The notes: generated by a model from the letters alone, not told the origin. 40,000 bases of DNA from Neocallimastix lanati (nom. inval.) (GCA_016946835.1 JACVTC010000027.1:395001-435000); one strand, 5' to 3'. Shown: positions 1-13,957, counted from the stretch's first letter. A program made the numbers and translations.

Positions 1-313
1 TTAATGCATTTGTATCGATAAATTGTTGGTTAATTAAAGGAGATATTGAATCAGTTTCCATTGTATTAATATTTTGTGTAGTATGAACCTGTTCATAATT
101 ATAATGATTTACCAAAGGTTGATCCATAGTTGACAAAAAATGTTCTAACTGATTATCTGACATTTTTAATTCCAATAATTCTTTTGCATTTTGTGAATTA
201 TTTGATATTTGATTTAATAAGGATATATCTACATCATTTTCACCATTCTGTGAATTATTTAATAAAGTCAATTGCCAATCAAGTGGCATATCATCAAAAT
301 ATAACATATCCAT
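1..313 (-). CDS. N-terminus of an unidentified protein, partial at left edge
   Basis: The minus strand from an ATG at 313-311 stays open for 104 codons to the window edge. The predicted residues are not low-complexity. The start reads MDMLYFDDMPLDWQLTLL, a mix of acidic, aromatic and leucine residues, followed by an Asn/Gln/Ser-rich stretch and a Leu/Glu segment. This resembles the acidic-hydrophobic activation region at the head of fungal transcription factors, but no DNA-binding domain lies within the window, so this is inference only. The start is the first ATG after a very A/T-rich leader; a second in-frame ATG two codons later is also possible. Codon use is more balanced than in the flanking spacer, which supports real coding. 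Confidence 0.6.
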   Translation of the reverse strand, partial: MDMLYFDDMPLDWQLTLLNNSQNGENDVDISLLNQISNNSQNAKELLELKMSDNQLEHFLSTMDQPLVNHYNYEQVHTTQNINTMETDSISPLINQQFIDTNAL

Positions 314-1005
314 TTTCTTTTTTATATCTTTTTTATATCTTTTTATTTCGATAAAAAAATAAATTTGGAATTAAAATACAATAAAAAAAAAATATGAAAT
401 AATATTTTATTTATATGTAAGATTAAAAATATATATATATATTGAAGGTTAATGTCTTCTTTTTTTTAATGTAAATTGTTTAAAAAACAGTTGCAATTTA
501 TTAACAAAAATTTTAGTATTCGTGTTAACATTTAGTTATTGAATTAAAAAATGATGAATTTAGTATAGTGTATTTGTTAATCCAATATTATATTTGTTCT
601 TTCTATTTAAAAGTCATAGTTTTAAAAAATATAAAATATAAAATTTATATATATATAAGTTAATATATTAATTAGTTTCAATTTTATTTAATAATAAAAA
701 ATTCCTTCTAAATTATTTATAATATATATGGTTTGTCTCCTGTTCATATATAATAATTATTACAAATACTATTTTTTTTTTTTTTTTTGTGCTTTTGATT
801 AATTTATATATATATATATATTACAATATTCTAATATGTCCTTTTTTTTTTTTTTTTTTTAAAAAAAAATAATATAATATAATATTTATTATATTATTGA
901 ATAGAGAGAATATATATTTTTTTTATTATATATTTAAGGGTTATTATAAATTAAATAATTAAAAGTTTACTTTTTCAGTAACTTCATTATCATCTCTCTT
1001 TCTCT

Positions 1006-1039
<34 letters not shown>

Positions 1040-3480
1040 TTTAAAATAGTTTATTTATATTAAATATAACTTACAAAATATATTTTATTTTTATTTTTTT
1101 ATTATTTCTTTTATTTTATATATATTGTTTTATAATATTGAATTTGCATTATATAAAATTTTTTAAATTATAAATTTATTATTTTGAATTTTCTAATTTT
1201 TTTTTTTTTTCTTTTTTCTTTTTTCTTTTTTTACTTTTATTTATTATTTTTATTACTTTTATTTTTAATCAATATTATATTAAAAAAAAAAAATCTACTT
1301 TTAATATACAAAAATAAAAAATAATAAAAAAAAAAAAAATATTATTTAAATTAAAGAAATATAAAAAAAATAAAAAAAAAAAATTTTATATCTTTTTTTT
1401 TTTATATATATATATAAATTTTTATTTTTTTATAAAGTATTTTAGCAATACTCAGTAAAAATGAACAAATAAAATAAAAATATTACATATTATATATTAG
1501 AATTAGACAATTTCAGTTTTTTAATAATGAAAATTAGAATTAAAAAAAAATATAAAAAAAATAAAATAAAAAATAAAATAAAATAATCTTAATTTAATAA
1601 TAAATAGTAAATGATATTTATTATTTATTATGAAATAAAGTTTAAAAGTTTTTATTTATCTTGAAAAACACCTTAATTAAAAAATATATTAGAATATATT
1701 AGTAATCTTATATTACAATATACTTAAACCAATTACAAATAATTAAATTATAATAAATAAAGTTTTAAAAAAAATCATACCACATTTTTTTTTTCTTCTT
1801 TTTTTTTTTTTTGAATATATATAAAATATATATAAATAATAATTAGAGAGTAATAGATAAATATATAAATAAATAAATAGATAAATAAATAAATAAATAA
1901 ATAGATAAATAAATAAATAAATAAATTAATAGATAAATAAATAAATAAATAAATAAATATTGGACTACAACAAAGATAGTAATATTTTAATTTTTATTAT
2001 TCTATGTGTTCTATTCATATTTAATAATGATGTATTTAAATATATTACATTAAAAATTTTAGCCATTCAAATCTTTACTTATATTTTAATAATAGAACAG
2101 ATACAATCAAACTATTTGTATACATTACATTACATAATTATAATTTTCTTCAATATTCCAATAATTAAATGGTAATAAATTAAAAATAAATAAAATATTG
2201 AATAAATTATTATAAATTATTAAATATTTAAATATTAAATATTAAATATTAATTTTTTTATATTTATTTTTATATTTATTATTTATTAAATATCTTTTTT
2301 TTTTTTTTTTATTTCGTATGTATCTATAATTAATTTTTATAATTAATTTTTTTTATGTATATTTATAATTATTTTATTTATTAAAAAATGGTATGATTGT
2401 TTTTTGATGTTTATTAATTAAAATTATTTAAAAATACAATTAAAAAAAAAAAAAGTTGGTTAAAAATAATTTAAACTATTAAATTTGATCTAAAATAAAA
2501 TTTTAATGAAGAACCCAAAATGCTTTGTTATAGCAATCGCATAAATTATATATAGTTAAAAATTTACTTAAATCCAAAATATATATATTTTATATATTTT
2601 GACAGTTTAAAAAATTCATCCTTTATTCTTAACAGTAATATTGAAATTGGATATTTTTTATTTTTTTTTTTTTTTTTTATCATCTTCGAATATATTTAAT
2701 TAGTTTAAAAATTTTGAATATTTATTTAAAAATTAAAAAGAAAAAAAAAATTAATTTCTTTTTTTTTTTTTATTCGATTATTTTCTTTTATTTGTTGTTC
2801 TATATATTGAATCAATACAAATAGATGTTTTCATTTTTAATTTCATTTTATTTTTTATTTTATTGGTATTTATTTATTTTTTTTTTTTTTTTTTTTTTTT
2901 ATAAATTGTCTTTTAATAATCTATGTAAAGAGAAAATAATAATATAATAATATAATAATAATAATACTATATAATATAATAAAATTAATAATAATTATAG
3001 TTTATAGTCCATATGTAACAAACAAAAAATTAATTATAATTATAATAATAAATAATAAATAATAAATAATAAATAATTATATAATAAAATTAAAAAATAA
3101 AAATAAAAAAAAATAAATAAAAATTTCATATGATAATATTTATATTTATTATAAAAATTTTTTAATTAATGTCTTTAAATAAAATTAAAAAATAAAATAA
3201 AATAAAAAAAGTTTTTAAATATAATAAAATAAAATAAAATAAAATAAAATAAAATAAAAAGTATTCGTATAAAAGTTGAGTAGAAAATTTACAAAAAAAA
3301 AAATTTATTTTATTAAAATTTTTAGTTTCTAATTAGTTTTAAAATATATTAAGATAACTGCCATTTACATTAAAAACTGAATTAAAAAATTATCTTTTAA
3401 AAAAAAAAAAAATTATTATTATTATTAAAATTTATATATTATATAATTTCTAATACAGAATTATTAGTTAAAATTAAAAT
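314..3480. other. AT-rich spacer, probably the 5' region of the left-edge gene
   Basis: I see no gene here. The stretch holds many A or T homopolymers, including a 29-base T run at 1009-1037, and a tetranucleotide repeat near 1.9 kb. The part next to 313 presumably contains the promoter of the minus-strand gene, but I recognise no specific site. Confidence 0.6.
1862..1957. repeat. AAAT-type tetranucleotide microsatellite
   Basis: About 95 bp of ATAA/AAAT repeats, interrupted three times by ATAGATAA variants spaced a few units apart. The regular spacing of the variants suggests amplification of a longer composite unit. Confidence 0.85.
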
Positions 3481-3483
3481 ATC

Positions 3484-3640
3484 ATGAATTATCTTATGAA
3501 AAAAAAAAAAAAAAAAAGGTTTTAACATATGAATATTAAAATTTTAATATCTAATTTTTTATGAATTATCTTATCAAAAAAAAAAAGTTTTAACATATGA
3601 ATATTAAATTTTTAATGTCTAATTTTTTTTTATTTTAAAA
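3484..3640. repeat. Tandem duplication of a ~77-bp unit
   Basis: ATGAATTATCTTAT begins at 3484 and again at 3561. Each copy is followed by an A run, then TTTTAACATATGAATATTAAA and a copy of AAT(A/G)TCTAATTTTTT. The two units differ mainly in A-run length and a few substitutions. No coding potential is seen. Confidence 0.8.
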
Positions 3641-3898
3641 AAAAGCATAGAATACTTCCTTTAAAAAATAATATTTTCATAAAACCAATCATCTACTTTA
3701 ATTATTAACAAAAGAAAAAAAGAAAAAAAGAAGCATATGAATAAAGAAAAATGGCATATTTATGATTAGGTGTTGATTTTCAGAATGTTGAAACTAAAAA
3801 GAATTACTTTAAAGTCAAACATCTAATAGCTCCTTATGACGATCACTTCTTCAATGAGTTATAGTTTGTAAGTTTGTAATGATAACATTAATTACATT

Positions 3899-4326
3899 GG
3901 AGAAATAAGGAGATTCCATCATTGAATAAAGCTTGAAAGTTTACATTTGACATCTCTCTCATTTGAGAAATAAGGAGATTCCATCATTGGCTAAAATATG
4001 AATTCATATCTAATAGGTACTCTGGAAAGATCGGAACTCCATTAACGATTATCTACAGACCTTCCTTAAAAGGACACATTTTGGCATCTTCATTGGAATG
4101 ATATGGACTATCCTCAGTAGGATAAAAATTTGAAATGAATCATATTAAAAGCCTTTCTTAAAAGTTTACCTTAAGTCTTTCTATTGAGGAGATGAGGACT
4201 TAATCATTGGTTAATATTTGAAAAAGAAAATACCAAAGGCTTCCTTAAAGAGTGACATTTCTATTATAGCAATTAAAACATCATCAATGAATCAAATTTT
4301 GAAATGAAAATACTAAATTTTTTCTT

Positions 4327-4363
<37 letters not shown>

Positions 4364-5035
4364 TATTATTCCATTGAAGAGATAAGGGCTCCATCACTGA
4401 ATAAAGTTTTGAAAGTTTATATTTAACGTTCCTATCATTGAAGAGATGAAGATTCTATTATTAATTAAAAGTTTAAAAATTCATATTTAACAAATTCTAT
4501 GGAAAGATCAAAAGATCAGAACTCCATTAATTACTGTCTAAAGGCCTTCCTTAAAAGTTCACATTTAATCTTTCCCATTAAAAAAAAAAAAAAAATGAGG
4601 ACTTAATTAACTGGTTAAATACTATAAAAAAGAAAATACTAAAGCTTTTTCTTGAAAAGTAACAACTTTCATGGAAGAGATAAGGACTTAATCATTGGTT
4701 CATATATGAAAAGAAAATTCTAACAGACCTTCCATGAAAAGTGACATCACTGTTAAAGTAATAAGAAAATAAATCACTAGTTAAAAGTTTGATGTAAAAT
4801 AATTACAAGCTTTCCTTGAAAATTGACGATTTTAATTTAAAGCGATGAAGACTTAAAGTTTTAAAACAAGACTACTAAATTTTTTTTTTTTTTTCCATGA
4901 AAGTTTACATTTAATCTCTTCATTGTGGGAAGATGAGAACTTCAACAATGGAATCAACGTTTGAAATGAAGATACTAAAAGCCGTCCATGAAAATAATAA
5001 TTAATTAATTGTTCCATGAAAGATGAGAATTCATA
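3899..5035. repeat. Degenerate ~80-90 bp minisatellite block with higher-order structure
   Basis: A motif of the type CTTCCTTAAAAGTTTACATT recurs near 4061, 4152, 4240, 4319, 4546, 4647, 4730, 4810, 4888 and 4982. Between copies lie variants of GAAGAGATGAGGACTTAATCATTGGTTAA and of TTTGAAATGAAAATACTAAA. Two exact copies of GAAATAAGGAGATTCCATC lie 64 bp apart (3902 and 3966). A distinctive sub-unit with GGAAAGATC and AACTCCATTAA occurs near 4021 and again near 4496, implying a ~480-bp higher-order unit. All reading frames contain many stops. The block has visibly more G+C than its surroundings. Units are too divergent to be recent. Confidence 0.8.
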
Positions 5036-5040
5036 TATAG

Positions 5041-5753
5041 AAGCTACATCTTTATATATATTAATCTATATATAGTAAGATTAATAATACCAAATAATAA
5101 AAAGAATAAGTTTATATAATATGAATAGGAATAAAAATGAATAGAAATAAAAATAATTAGAAATAAAAATAAAAATAAAATAAATAGTGAAGTAAGGTAA
5201 AAGAGTAAAGTATTAATAAAAACAAAAAGCAAAAAAATAAAATAAAATAAAATTAGAAATAGTACAATAGAAAAAATCAACTAAGAATAAAAATAAAAAT
5301 AAAATGAAACCTTAATTTTTTAAAGAAATACACTGAATTATTAATTAAATATATTTAATCCATTTAATTCTTAAATATTTTTATTGTTTAAGGAAATAAT
5401 ATGCTATATATTAAATATGATATATTATATTTATTTTTATTTATTTTTTTTTTTTTTTATTAATAAAAAAAAAAAAAAAAAAAAAAATTCAACTGGAGTT
5501 ATCATCAATAAAGTGGAAAAATTTAATAGCATTTTCTTTTTTGGATAATTTAAAGTTTAATTATTCATATATTAATATATCATTGACCTAATTTATTTTA
5601 CTTTGAAATAAAATATGTATAAAATTTATTTTGTAATAAATAAATAAATAAAATAAAGTATAGTAAGGGTTAGGGAATTTCTAATAATTGATAAAGAAAT
5701 ATATATATAAAATTAACTAAATTAATAGAATCCATAGTAAGAGTTTAATCCAT

Positions 5754-5796
<43 letters not shown>

Positions 5797-6034
5797 TAAT
5801 AATTAAATTAAAGGTTGTACTTTTGTATAAAATTTAAGAACATAAATGATAAATTAAAAAAGCCATATTTTATTAATTATTTTTAATAGGGAACTTTTTA
5901 CTATCAAAGAAAGAATAATAGAATAAATGATTTTGATTTATTCAATGTTGATTTATATATATATATTTATTAAATAAATTTATGATTTAATCGAAATATA
6001 TTCGATAAATTACGAAGAACCATTTTTTTTTAAT
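5041..6034. other. AT-rich spacer with homopolymers
   Basis: No gene is seen. A 40-base T run occupies 5756-5795, and AAAT- and AAAAT-type repeats are common. The minus-strand open frame at 5044-5280 is a hydrophobic translation of A/T-rich DNA and is not called. Confidence 0.6.
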
Positions 6035-7395
6035 GGTAGTAACAAATTATCTAGTAACAAATTATCTAAAGCCCTTAGCATTTCTTTTGATGAATCTTTA
6101 TCAATGAAACCTATACAATCCAAATTAAACAATAATTTAAATGTCAAGTTAAATTCGTATTTTCGAATTCTTATAAATAAATCTATTCCTCTCTCATTGA
6201 AGAAATATGTTTTTAATTTCCTTTATTCTTAGTCTTGTTTTATATTATGCTCTTCTATTTGGTTCAAATAAGAACGGATGCTCTAAAGCTCAAAAAAAAA
6301 AAAAAAAAATTATTAATAGAGGACTTTATTGGAGTTATGGAGTTATGAATTTAAATCTCGTAAATTTTTATGTTAGTCTCTATGATAATTACTCATGAAT
6401 TGAATTGAGAATACCTTCTCTTTCAACTGTATGTGCTATATCTCAATTACGCTGCTTTAGAAAATGGAAAAAAAACTCATCATGTTTTATTAATCATCTC
6501 ACTAATAATATTCCTACTTTGTCACATTACTCATGGACGAAAGCATCATTGACTTTGAATAAGAAATTAATTGGTAAAAAATCAAGTGAAATAAAATAAA
6601 AAAAAATAAAAAAAAAAGTTTTATTGGGAGAGAGATATCTTCAAACTCTCAAAAGCTGAAAAAAAAAAGTTTAATGGGAAAGAGATGTTTTCAAACTCTC
6701 AAAAGTTAAAAAAAAAAATAAAAAAAAAAAAAAGAAGCAATTATTTACAAAGAGAATGATTTTGGAATTTATTTCAGAAAATCAAAGACTTATAACATTT
6801 CAATATCCTAAGAATCAATTAGGAATTCTTTTGGATTTCTCGAATTAGGTGTGGCTTTAAATTTGACACTAGTATTTTCCATTATAAAAAAAAAAAAAAA
6901 ATAGTCTCAGAAGATTGCCCTAAATGTTGCTCATGTTGTGGTGTTAGTGTACCTAGCTTTTTTTTCATTAGAGCTTTGCCTGTAAAGAATTGGAAAATTA
7001 CAGAAATAAATCTTTACCTTTTCTAGATGATCTCTTTTTTGAAGTTTCGCAATGATAATTGAACAAAAAAAAATCCTTGGATGTTTTCTTTTGATTTAGA
7101 AAAAGGATTATGATAATAATATTTATTATTATTATTTTTTTTTTTCTATATTGAGTGCTCTTCTTGGCAGGGGCATTCAATATATGAAAAAATTAAAACT
7201 TAATGGTGAGGGAACAAAGACAATTAGTTGACAATATTTTTTTTTTTTTTTTTTAAACAAAGTTCAACTTTCGTTGACTATTCCGTATTTTGTGGGGATT
7301 GCGAAGTTTCTAACAAACGTAATACCATTAATTTTGTCGATCTTTATAGATTGATGATGGAATGGTATTCCGTTGAATCTACCTTTGTTAAAGAG
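6035..7395 (+). pseudogene. Non-LTR retrotransposon relic A (post-RT region to C-terminal zinc motif)
   Basis: This is a decayed LINE ORF2 fragment read in shifting frames. From 6035 a frame encodes a segment containing SFDESLSMKPIQSKL and SIPLSLKKYVFNFLYS, then shifts at about 6207 to a frame with YYALLFGSNK followed by GLYWSYG. Next come IPSLSTVCAISQLRCFRKW and LSHYSWTKASLTLNKKL (6405-6599). Near 6913-6941 a Cys cluster, DCPKCCSCCG, marks the C-terminal zinc motif. A last coding-like segment (about 7275-7398) includes VFCGDCEVSNKRNT. Relic B contains the matching YYTPLLG block and the Cys cluster, so the two belong to one family. A runs (for example 6291-6309 and 6884-6901) interrupt the coding sequence. 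It cannot make a functional protein. The clade within non-LTR elements is not determined. Confidence 0.7.
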
Positions 7396-7399
7396 CGTT

Positions 7400-8129
<730 letters not shown>

Positions 8130-8736
8130 TTGAGGAAAGAATAAAAAGAAGCCTTTATAAAGGATTTAATCAATGGAATGGAGGTTATAGTGGTTGACTG
8201 AAGTGATGTGATAAATGATATGAAGAAGACGCTTATATTATAACATTCCTGAACTTATGAAATCCCAAAGATTAAATACTTCAAGAGTATAAAGATTCTA
8301 TGGGTAACTTTTTCAAAACGTTTTGATATGGAATTAGGTCAATTCATTAACATGATTATTAGAAATGAATGAGCTGCCATTCGCTATGCCATAAAAATTA
8401 TTAATCATGATAATAATAAAAAAAAAATAAATAAAAAAAATAAAAAAATAAAAAAATAAAAAAAAAAAAAAAAAAAAATAGAAATCAATGCTATGGAATT
8501 TGTATAATTTAAAAAATATTCAGATCATAGCACTTTCTGATTAATCCATTAGTAAATGGAAATGGGCACAATAATATGTATATTACCTTGCAAAAAAAAA
8601 AAAAAAAAAAAAAATAAAAAAAAATGAAATAAAATAAAATAAAAAACAAATTTATAATGAATAAATTTATTACATATTAATTTAAACTAATTTATATTAT
8701 TAATTTTTTTTTTATTAAAAAAAGTAAACTTTTTTA

Positions 8737-8781
<45 letters not shown>

Positions 8782-11125
8782 GAAATTAACCAAGATATAA
8801 CTAATGAAAAAAAATAAACCAAGCCATCTCATCTACTCCTAACTTTAAAGTATGTGGTTATGTGGTCCTGATGGAATACCAATGGAATTTTTTGAAGCTT
8901 TGATTTCTGATATAGATGATTCAGAAGAGTCCAGTGAAAATAACATTATTTCATCTATATTTAAATGTCTCAAAGCCTTAATCATTCGTATTTGGAATAG
9001 TTGATTTTCCTAAATCATGAAGTAAGACATCAATAGTTTCTATACATATATAAAAAGGGAGATCCATCAGTTTAGAATAGCTATTGTGATATCTCTCTTA
9101 CTAATAATAGGTTAAAAATTGTGGCGAAAATTATTCCCTAATAGAATTTCTAAATATGGAATTGACAAATGATTTACTAGACCAAAGTAATTTGGATTTC
9201 GTAACCGAGAAGAATGTATATGTCTTTACCCTTCTTTTTTGAAATTATATGTCAGAGGTGAAAATTTGTAAAATAAAGATACATACCTTGCTTTTTTTTT
9301 TTAAGGACCTTAAAAAAAAAAAAATTGGTATGACTCAGTTCCTCTATAATATTAATGAAGATTCATCACTTAGGTATCAGAGGTTAAGTACTATAATTTT
9401 ATTGAAAACTACTACTAATCTTCTAAGGCTCTGTGAAAGGGTTAATGGACAATTATCGGAATCATTTAGTATTAAGAAAGGTATCCGTCATGATGGTCTC
9501 TTCTCACCAATTTTTTGTTTAACTTATTTATTAATGACGTCTGTAATAAATTCGATAAGTATGGAATCTTGATTGGTGATTAACACTGCTGTGAAGGTCT
9601 CTTTACTGATGTCACTGTATTATGTACCCCCCAACAAGATTTCGACTTAAGAAACTGTTAAAAATTAGTCAGTAAGTGGACTAGAAATAATGAAATCCAA
9701 TTTGGTATCATCAAATGGGCAATTTTTAATTGTACGAGGGGGAACTTTCCATATTTCTTAATGAAAAAAAAAAAAAAAAAAAATCCCTACTTTTTAGTTT
9801 TTCAAGACAAGAGATCTCTAAAACAAAATTGCTATACCCACTTAGGTGTACCGTTTTTAAATAATTTAGAACTGAAATCTATCATATAGAGAATGAATAA
9901 TACTGTTAGAAAAAAAAAAAAAAAAAACTTTATTCCATTAAAGGATTTTCGTAAGAATTCCTCTCTTCCTATCCCCTCATAGATGAATGTTATTTTCTAC
10001 TTTAGTAATTGGCCATGTTTCATATTATACACCTCTACTTGGATAAAATAAAGAAAGAATGTGAAGTACTCAGATATTTGTTAATCTTGAATTATATTGG
10101 ATTGAAGGATTTTTCCAATGCAAATAGTTTTACATTCTTTTACTGTGCTTCTAAAGAACTTAATATATACCTCCTCCTCTACCTCAATCGGCCAAATGTA
10201 CAATTGCACAGATAAGATGCCTTAGAAAAAAAAAATGAAAGATTTGAATTGTATTATCTCTTTTTTTTTTTTTTTTTTTTTTAACTTAGAGAGATGTCAT
10301 GTTGTAGACGTTATGCATGAGATAAAGAAAGTAAAAATTTAACCAGTCAAATTAGATAAATTTCCATCAAAAAAAAAAAATAAAAAATAAAATAAAATAA
10401 TAATAATAAAAAAAAAAAAAAAAAAAAAAATTTTTTTTAACTTTTATTGGGGATAAAGATACGTCAGGAAAATCGATCAAGACTAAGGCCTACAAGAACA
10501 ATGAATTTAAGAAAACTAGAAGACTATTATTTAAAGCTCAACTTTTTAAGTATTCCGAACATAGCATTGGTTTCTAATGGGTACTTTATTCCAGGTGTGG
10601 ATATAAATTTGATTTGCTTGCGTTACCAAAGCTACCAGTATGATTGAGGATGACTATCCAGAACGATGCTCATGTTGTCTTAGAGAAAATAGTAATCCTC
10701 CATTGGAACATTGGGTTTTCTAAATGCTATCTTTTCCATGAATTCCGAATGAAATATTTTATAGATATATTGAAATTCTTTATGAAAAAAAAAAAAAATT
10801 TTTTTTTTTGTAATTACCAAATATAATTCAACATCAATTAGTAATGGAAACACTATTATCACAGATATTAATAATGAAGAAACTAGTATTGATTATGATA
10901 GTAGTCATAAAGTGTATAATATTAATAGTAATAATTATAGCAATAGCATTAGTGTTGTTAATAATAATAATAGAATTGATAGCGAGAATAGGAATATTAA
11001 TATTAGTGATAATGAAAATAATAGGTTTCGTTACTAATAATGTAGTGAATAGGTCAATTGGTGAAAATCATGTTAATATTAATAATTTAATTTTCTGGAA
11101 GTATATTCTTTTTCTAGTCTAAAAA
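8130..11125 (+). pseudogene. Non-LTR retrotransposon relic B (reverse transcriptase to C-terminal tail)
   Basis: This is the most complete relic of the family, read across several frameshifts and stops. At 8310-8405 a short segment contains DMELGQFINMIIRNE. The reverse-transcriptase core starts near 8864 with GPDGIPMEFFEALI. It continues through a degraded 'ISLTNNRLKIVAKII' block (about 9090-9140) and 'FGFR'-type sequence (about 9192), then IKKGIRHDGLFSPIF (about 9470). The catalytic loop at 9596-9630 reads GLFTDVTVL where FADD is usual, so the second Asp is lost. Downstream are YYTPLLG (about 10022), a basic segment with KAYKNNEFKKTRRLL (about 10491), a Cys cluster ERCSCC followed by LEHWVF (about 10656-10715), and an Asn/Ser-rich tail (10842-11037) in the frame NGNTIITDINNEE. 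Its 3' part aligns with relic C. It is non-functional. Confidence 0.75.
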
Positions 11126-11405
11126 AAAAAAAAAAAGTTCTATTATTAATTAATTAATATAACACTATTACAGTAACTAATAATATATATTAATACATAA
11201 AAAAAAATTGATAAAATATATTTTTCATTTCATATTAATTTTATGATATTATTAATAATATTAATTTAATATTTATATATATTTTAAATTATTATAATTA
11301 AAAGTATTAAATCAATATCAGTATTGTTAAAATAAATTTAAAATATATTATATTATCATAATATTAATAAAATTATATATATTGATTTCAATTTTATGAA
11401 ATAAA

Positions 11406-11444
<39 letters not shown>

Positions 11445-12894
11445 AAATATGATTATTAAATAATTTAATATATATATATTAAATTATATAACAAAATTAT
11501 AACCTTTAAATATGTAATGAGATAAAAAAAAAAAAAAAAAATTCTAATGGTATAATAATAATCATAATTTTATCATATTTTAAATATAAATAACTTAATA
11601 TAGGTAGAATTACACATGAAAATAACAGTTTTATTATAAATACATGTTATATTTATTGTATTTTATTTAATAATCATAAAAATACATCGTACTTTTTTCT
11701 CATTTTAATCTATCCTTTTATGTAAAAATATGGATTGATAATTAAAAAAAAAAAAAAAAAAAATTTTTTTTTTAATGTGATTGAAAATGTTTTATGAAAT
11801 CATGAACTAAGTAATATGTAATACTATTCTATTCTATTTTTTTTTTTTTAAGAAAAATAAGTTCTTTAGAATAAAAAAATTAAAAGCAAAAATGAATACA
11901 AAAACATTCAATATAATGAGTGTATTATTTTTATTGTTAGCAGTTTAGCTTTGATAATTTTTATATCAAAAAAAAAAAAAAAAAAAAAAAATTTTATTGT
12001 TCAATTATTAAAAATTTTGTCTCCAAATTAATTAATAATGTTTTTATTAATAAAAAAAAAAAAAAAAAGTCATTCTATCCAATAATGTTTTGATAATGAC
12101 TATTTACATTTGTACTTTATTTTTTTAATTATTATGACAAAAATTAGATACATATTTGGATAATTAAAAAAAAAAAAAAAAATTATTCATTTTATAAAGG
12201 GTTAAATAAATTTGATTAAATTAATAAAATCTGTTATTCTATGCTATTAACATAAATAATAATAATATAAATTCTTCGAATTTATTATCAACAGAAGTTG
12301 ACGCATAAGCAGAGAATGAAAAGATAAATGCCGTGTCATACTATAAATAATAAATAAATAATAATATTTGTTTTAATCAAATAAATAAATATTAAAATAT
12401 ATTATTTTTAATAGCTTTTTAAAAAAAAAATTAGTACAATTCTGATAGCTAAATAAAATAAAAATAAAAAATTAAAATCAATAAATGGATTGTAGTAATA
12501 TCATTATGGATACTATTGTAGTATTAGAAATACAAAATAATAGGTGCATATATATCATTTCTTTTATTATTACGCTTGTTTTATCTTTTCAATGATAGGA
12601 TAATTACTCCTGATGATTTTTTTTTTAAAAAAAAAAACAACAAAATATTATATGATGTTTTTATCTGACTATATTGCAACGGCATATAAATGTATATTCT
12701 TACTTTTTATTAATTTAATTAAAAATAATGTTCTTCATATTTATATACACAATTATTTCATGTTAGAGATAATAAGTTGAATAGATTAGTTATATAATAA
12801 ATGATCTATTAATACATTAATACCCAGCGACCATATTACTTTAAATAATCATTAATCAATAATCAATAATAACAAATTAATAATCAATACTAAA

Positions 12895-13035
12895 ATAATA
12901 AATAATAAATAATAAATAATAAATAATAAATAATAAATAATAAATAATAAATAATAAATAATAAATAATAAATAATAAATAATAAATAATAAATAATAAA
13001 TAATAAAAACTAAATAATAAATAATAAATAATAAA
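12895..13035 (+). repeat. TAATAAA heptanucleotide satellite, block 1
   Basis: About 20 nearly perfect head-to-tail copies of the 7-bp unit TAATAAA in plus orientation, with a single disturbed unit near 13008 (AAAACTAAATAA). Upstream, related but irregular units (ATTAATCAATAATCAATAAT) start near 12850. Confidence 0.9.
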
Positions 13036-13540
13036 ATGTTAATAAAATGAATGTTTATTAAATATATATATATATATATATAAATATTATATCTATGACT
13101 AATTTTTTTTTAATATAATGACTTTTATTATTTTTTAATTTAAAATGAATAAAAATTTTTTTTTTTAAAAGTAATGACATATTAAACGGCTTTTCTTAAT
13201 TATTTTTACATTTACATTTCATATTGTTTAATTGAATTACTCTTATTTTTATTTTTGTAAGCTATTTCATTGATTATATATTATGGTAATAGTCAAATTT
13301 ATTAGCACTTCATATTTTTTTTTTTTTTATTTTTAAACCATGTTTCCATTTATTAAATAGTAGTATTTAATTATATTTAATATAATAGAATTAATTAAAA
13401 ATATTAACAATTTCAACTTTTTTTTTTTTTTTTTTTTTTAAATTACTCAGTTATAATTATTAATAATTACATTTTATTTTCAATTATAACAAAGTAGGAC
13501 AAAATATTAATCATAAAAAATGGCCAATGAAAAATTTTTA

Positions 13541-13577
<37 letters not shown>

Positions 13578-13957
13578 TAATTACAGTAAATTGATGATTA
13601 AATTTATATCATGATTTACAAGCATCGCTTTTAATATGCTTGCTATATTATCCAGTATATATTGTTAAATATTGATTTCAATAATAAAATACTAGTTCAT
13701 TTAAAATTAAATAGTGTTATATTCATGCGTTTTTATATGTTTTACTTTATTTATTAATTACATATGTTGAATTAAAATAATCACATTTTCAAATATAGAT
13801 GCGGTGCTATAGTGCTATAACTTTTTTTTTTTTTTTTTTTTTCAAAAAAATAATTCATTTACTTTTAATCATTATACTTTTAGCAATTACAATTATTATT
13901 TCTTTAATATTAACAAGCTTTAATATTTTAAATTATATAAAAAAATATATAATAAAT

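Noticed and set aside
130-354. Plus-strand open frame of 74 codons
   Set aside because: It is antisense to the better-supported minus-strand gene start at 1-313 and translates to a hydrophobic/His-rich string with no family resemblance.
1960-2175. Plus-strand open frame of 71 codons
   Set aside because: An Ile/Phe/Tyr-rich translation of A/T-rich spacer right after a tetranucleotide repeat; no motif and no composition shift.
5044-5280. Minus-strand hydrophobic open frame
   Set aside because: An almost pure Phe/Leu/Ile/Tyr translation of A/T-rich DNA; it looks like membrane segments only because A/T codons on this strand encode hydrophobic residues.
10844-11122. Plus-strand open frame rich in Ile/Leu/Val
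   Set aside because: The Asn/Ser-rich frame of the LINE tail (NGNTIITDINNEE...) overlaps it and matches the other relic; this hydrophobic frame is its shadow.
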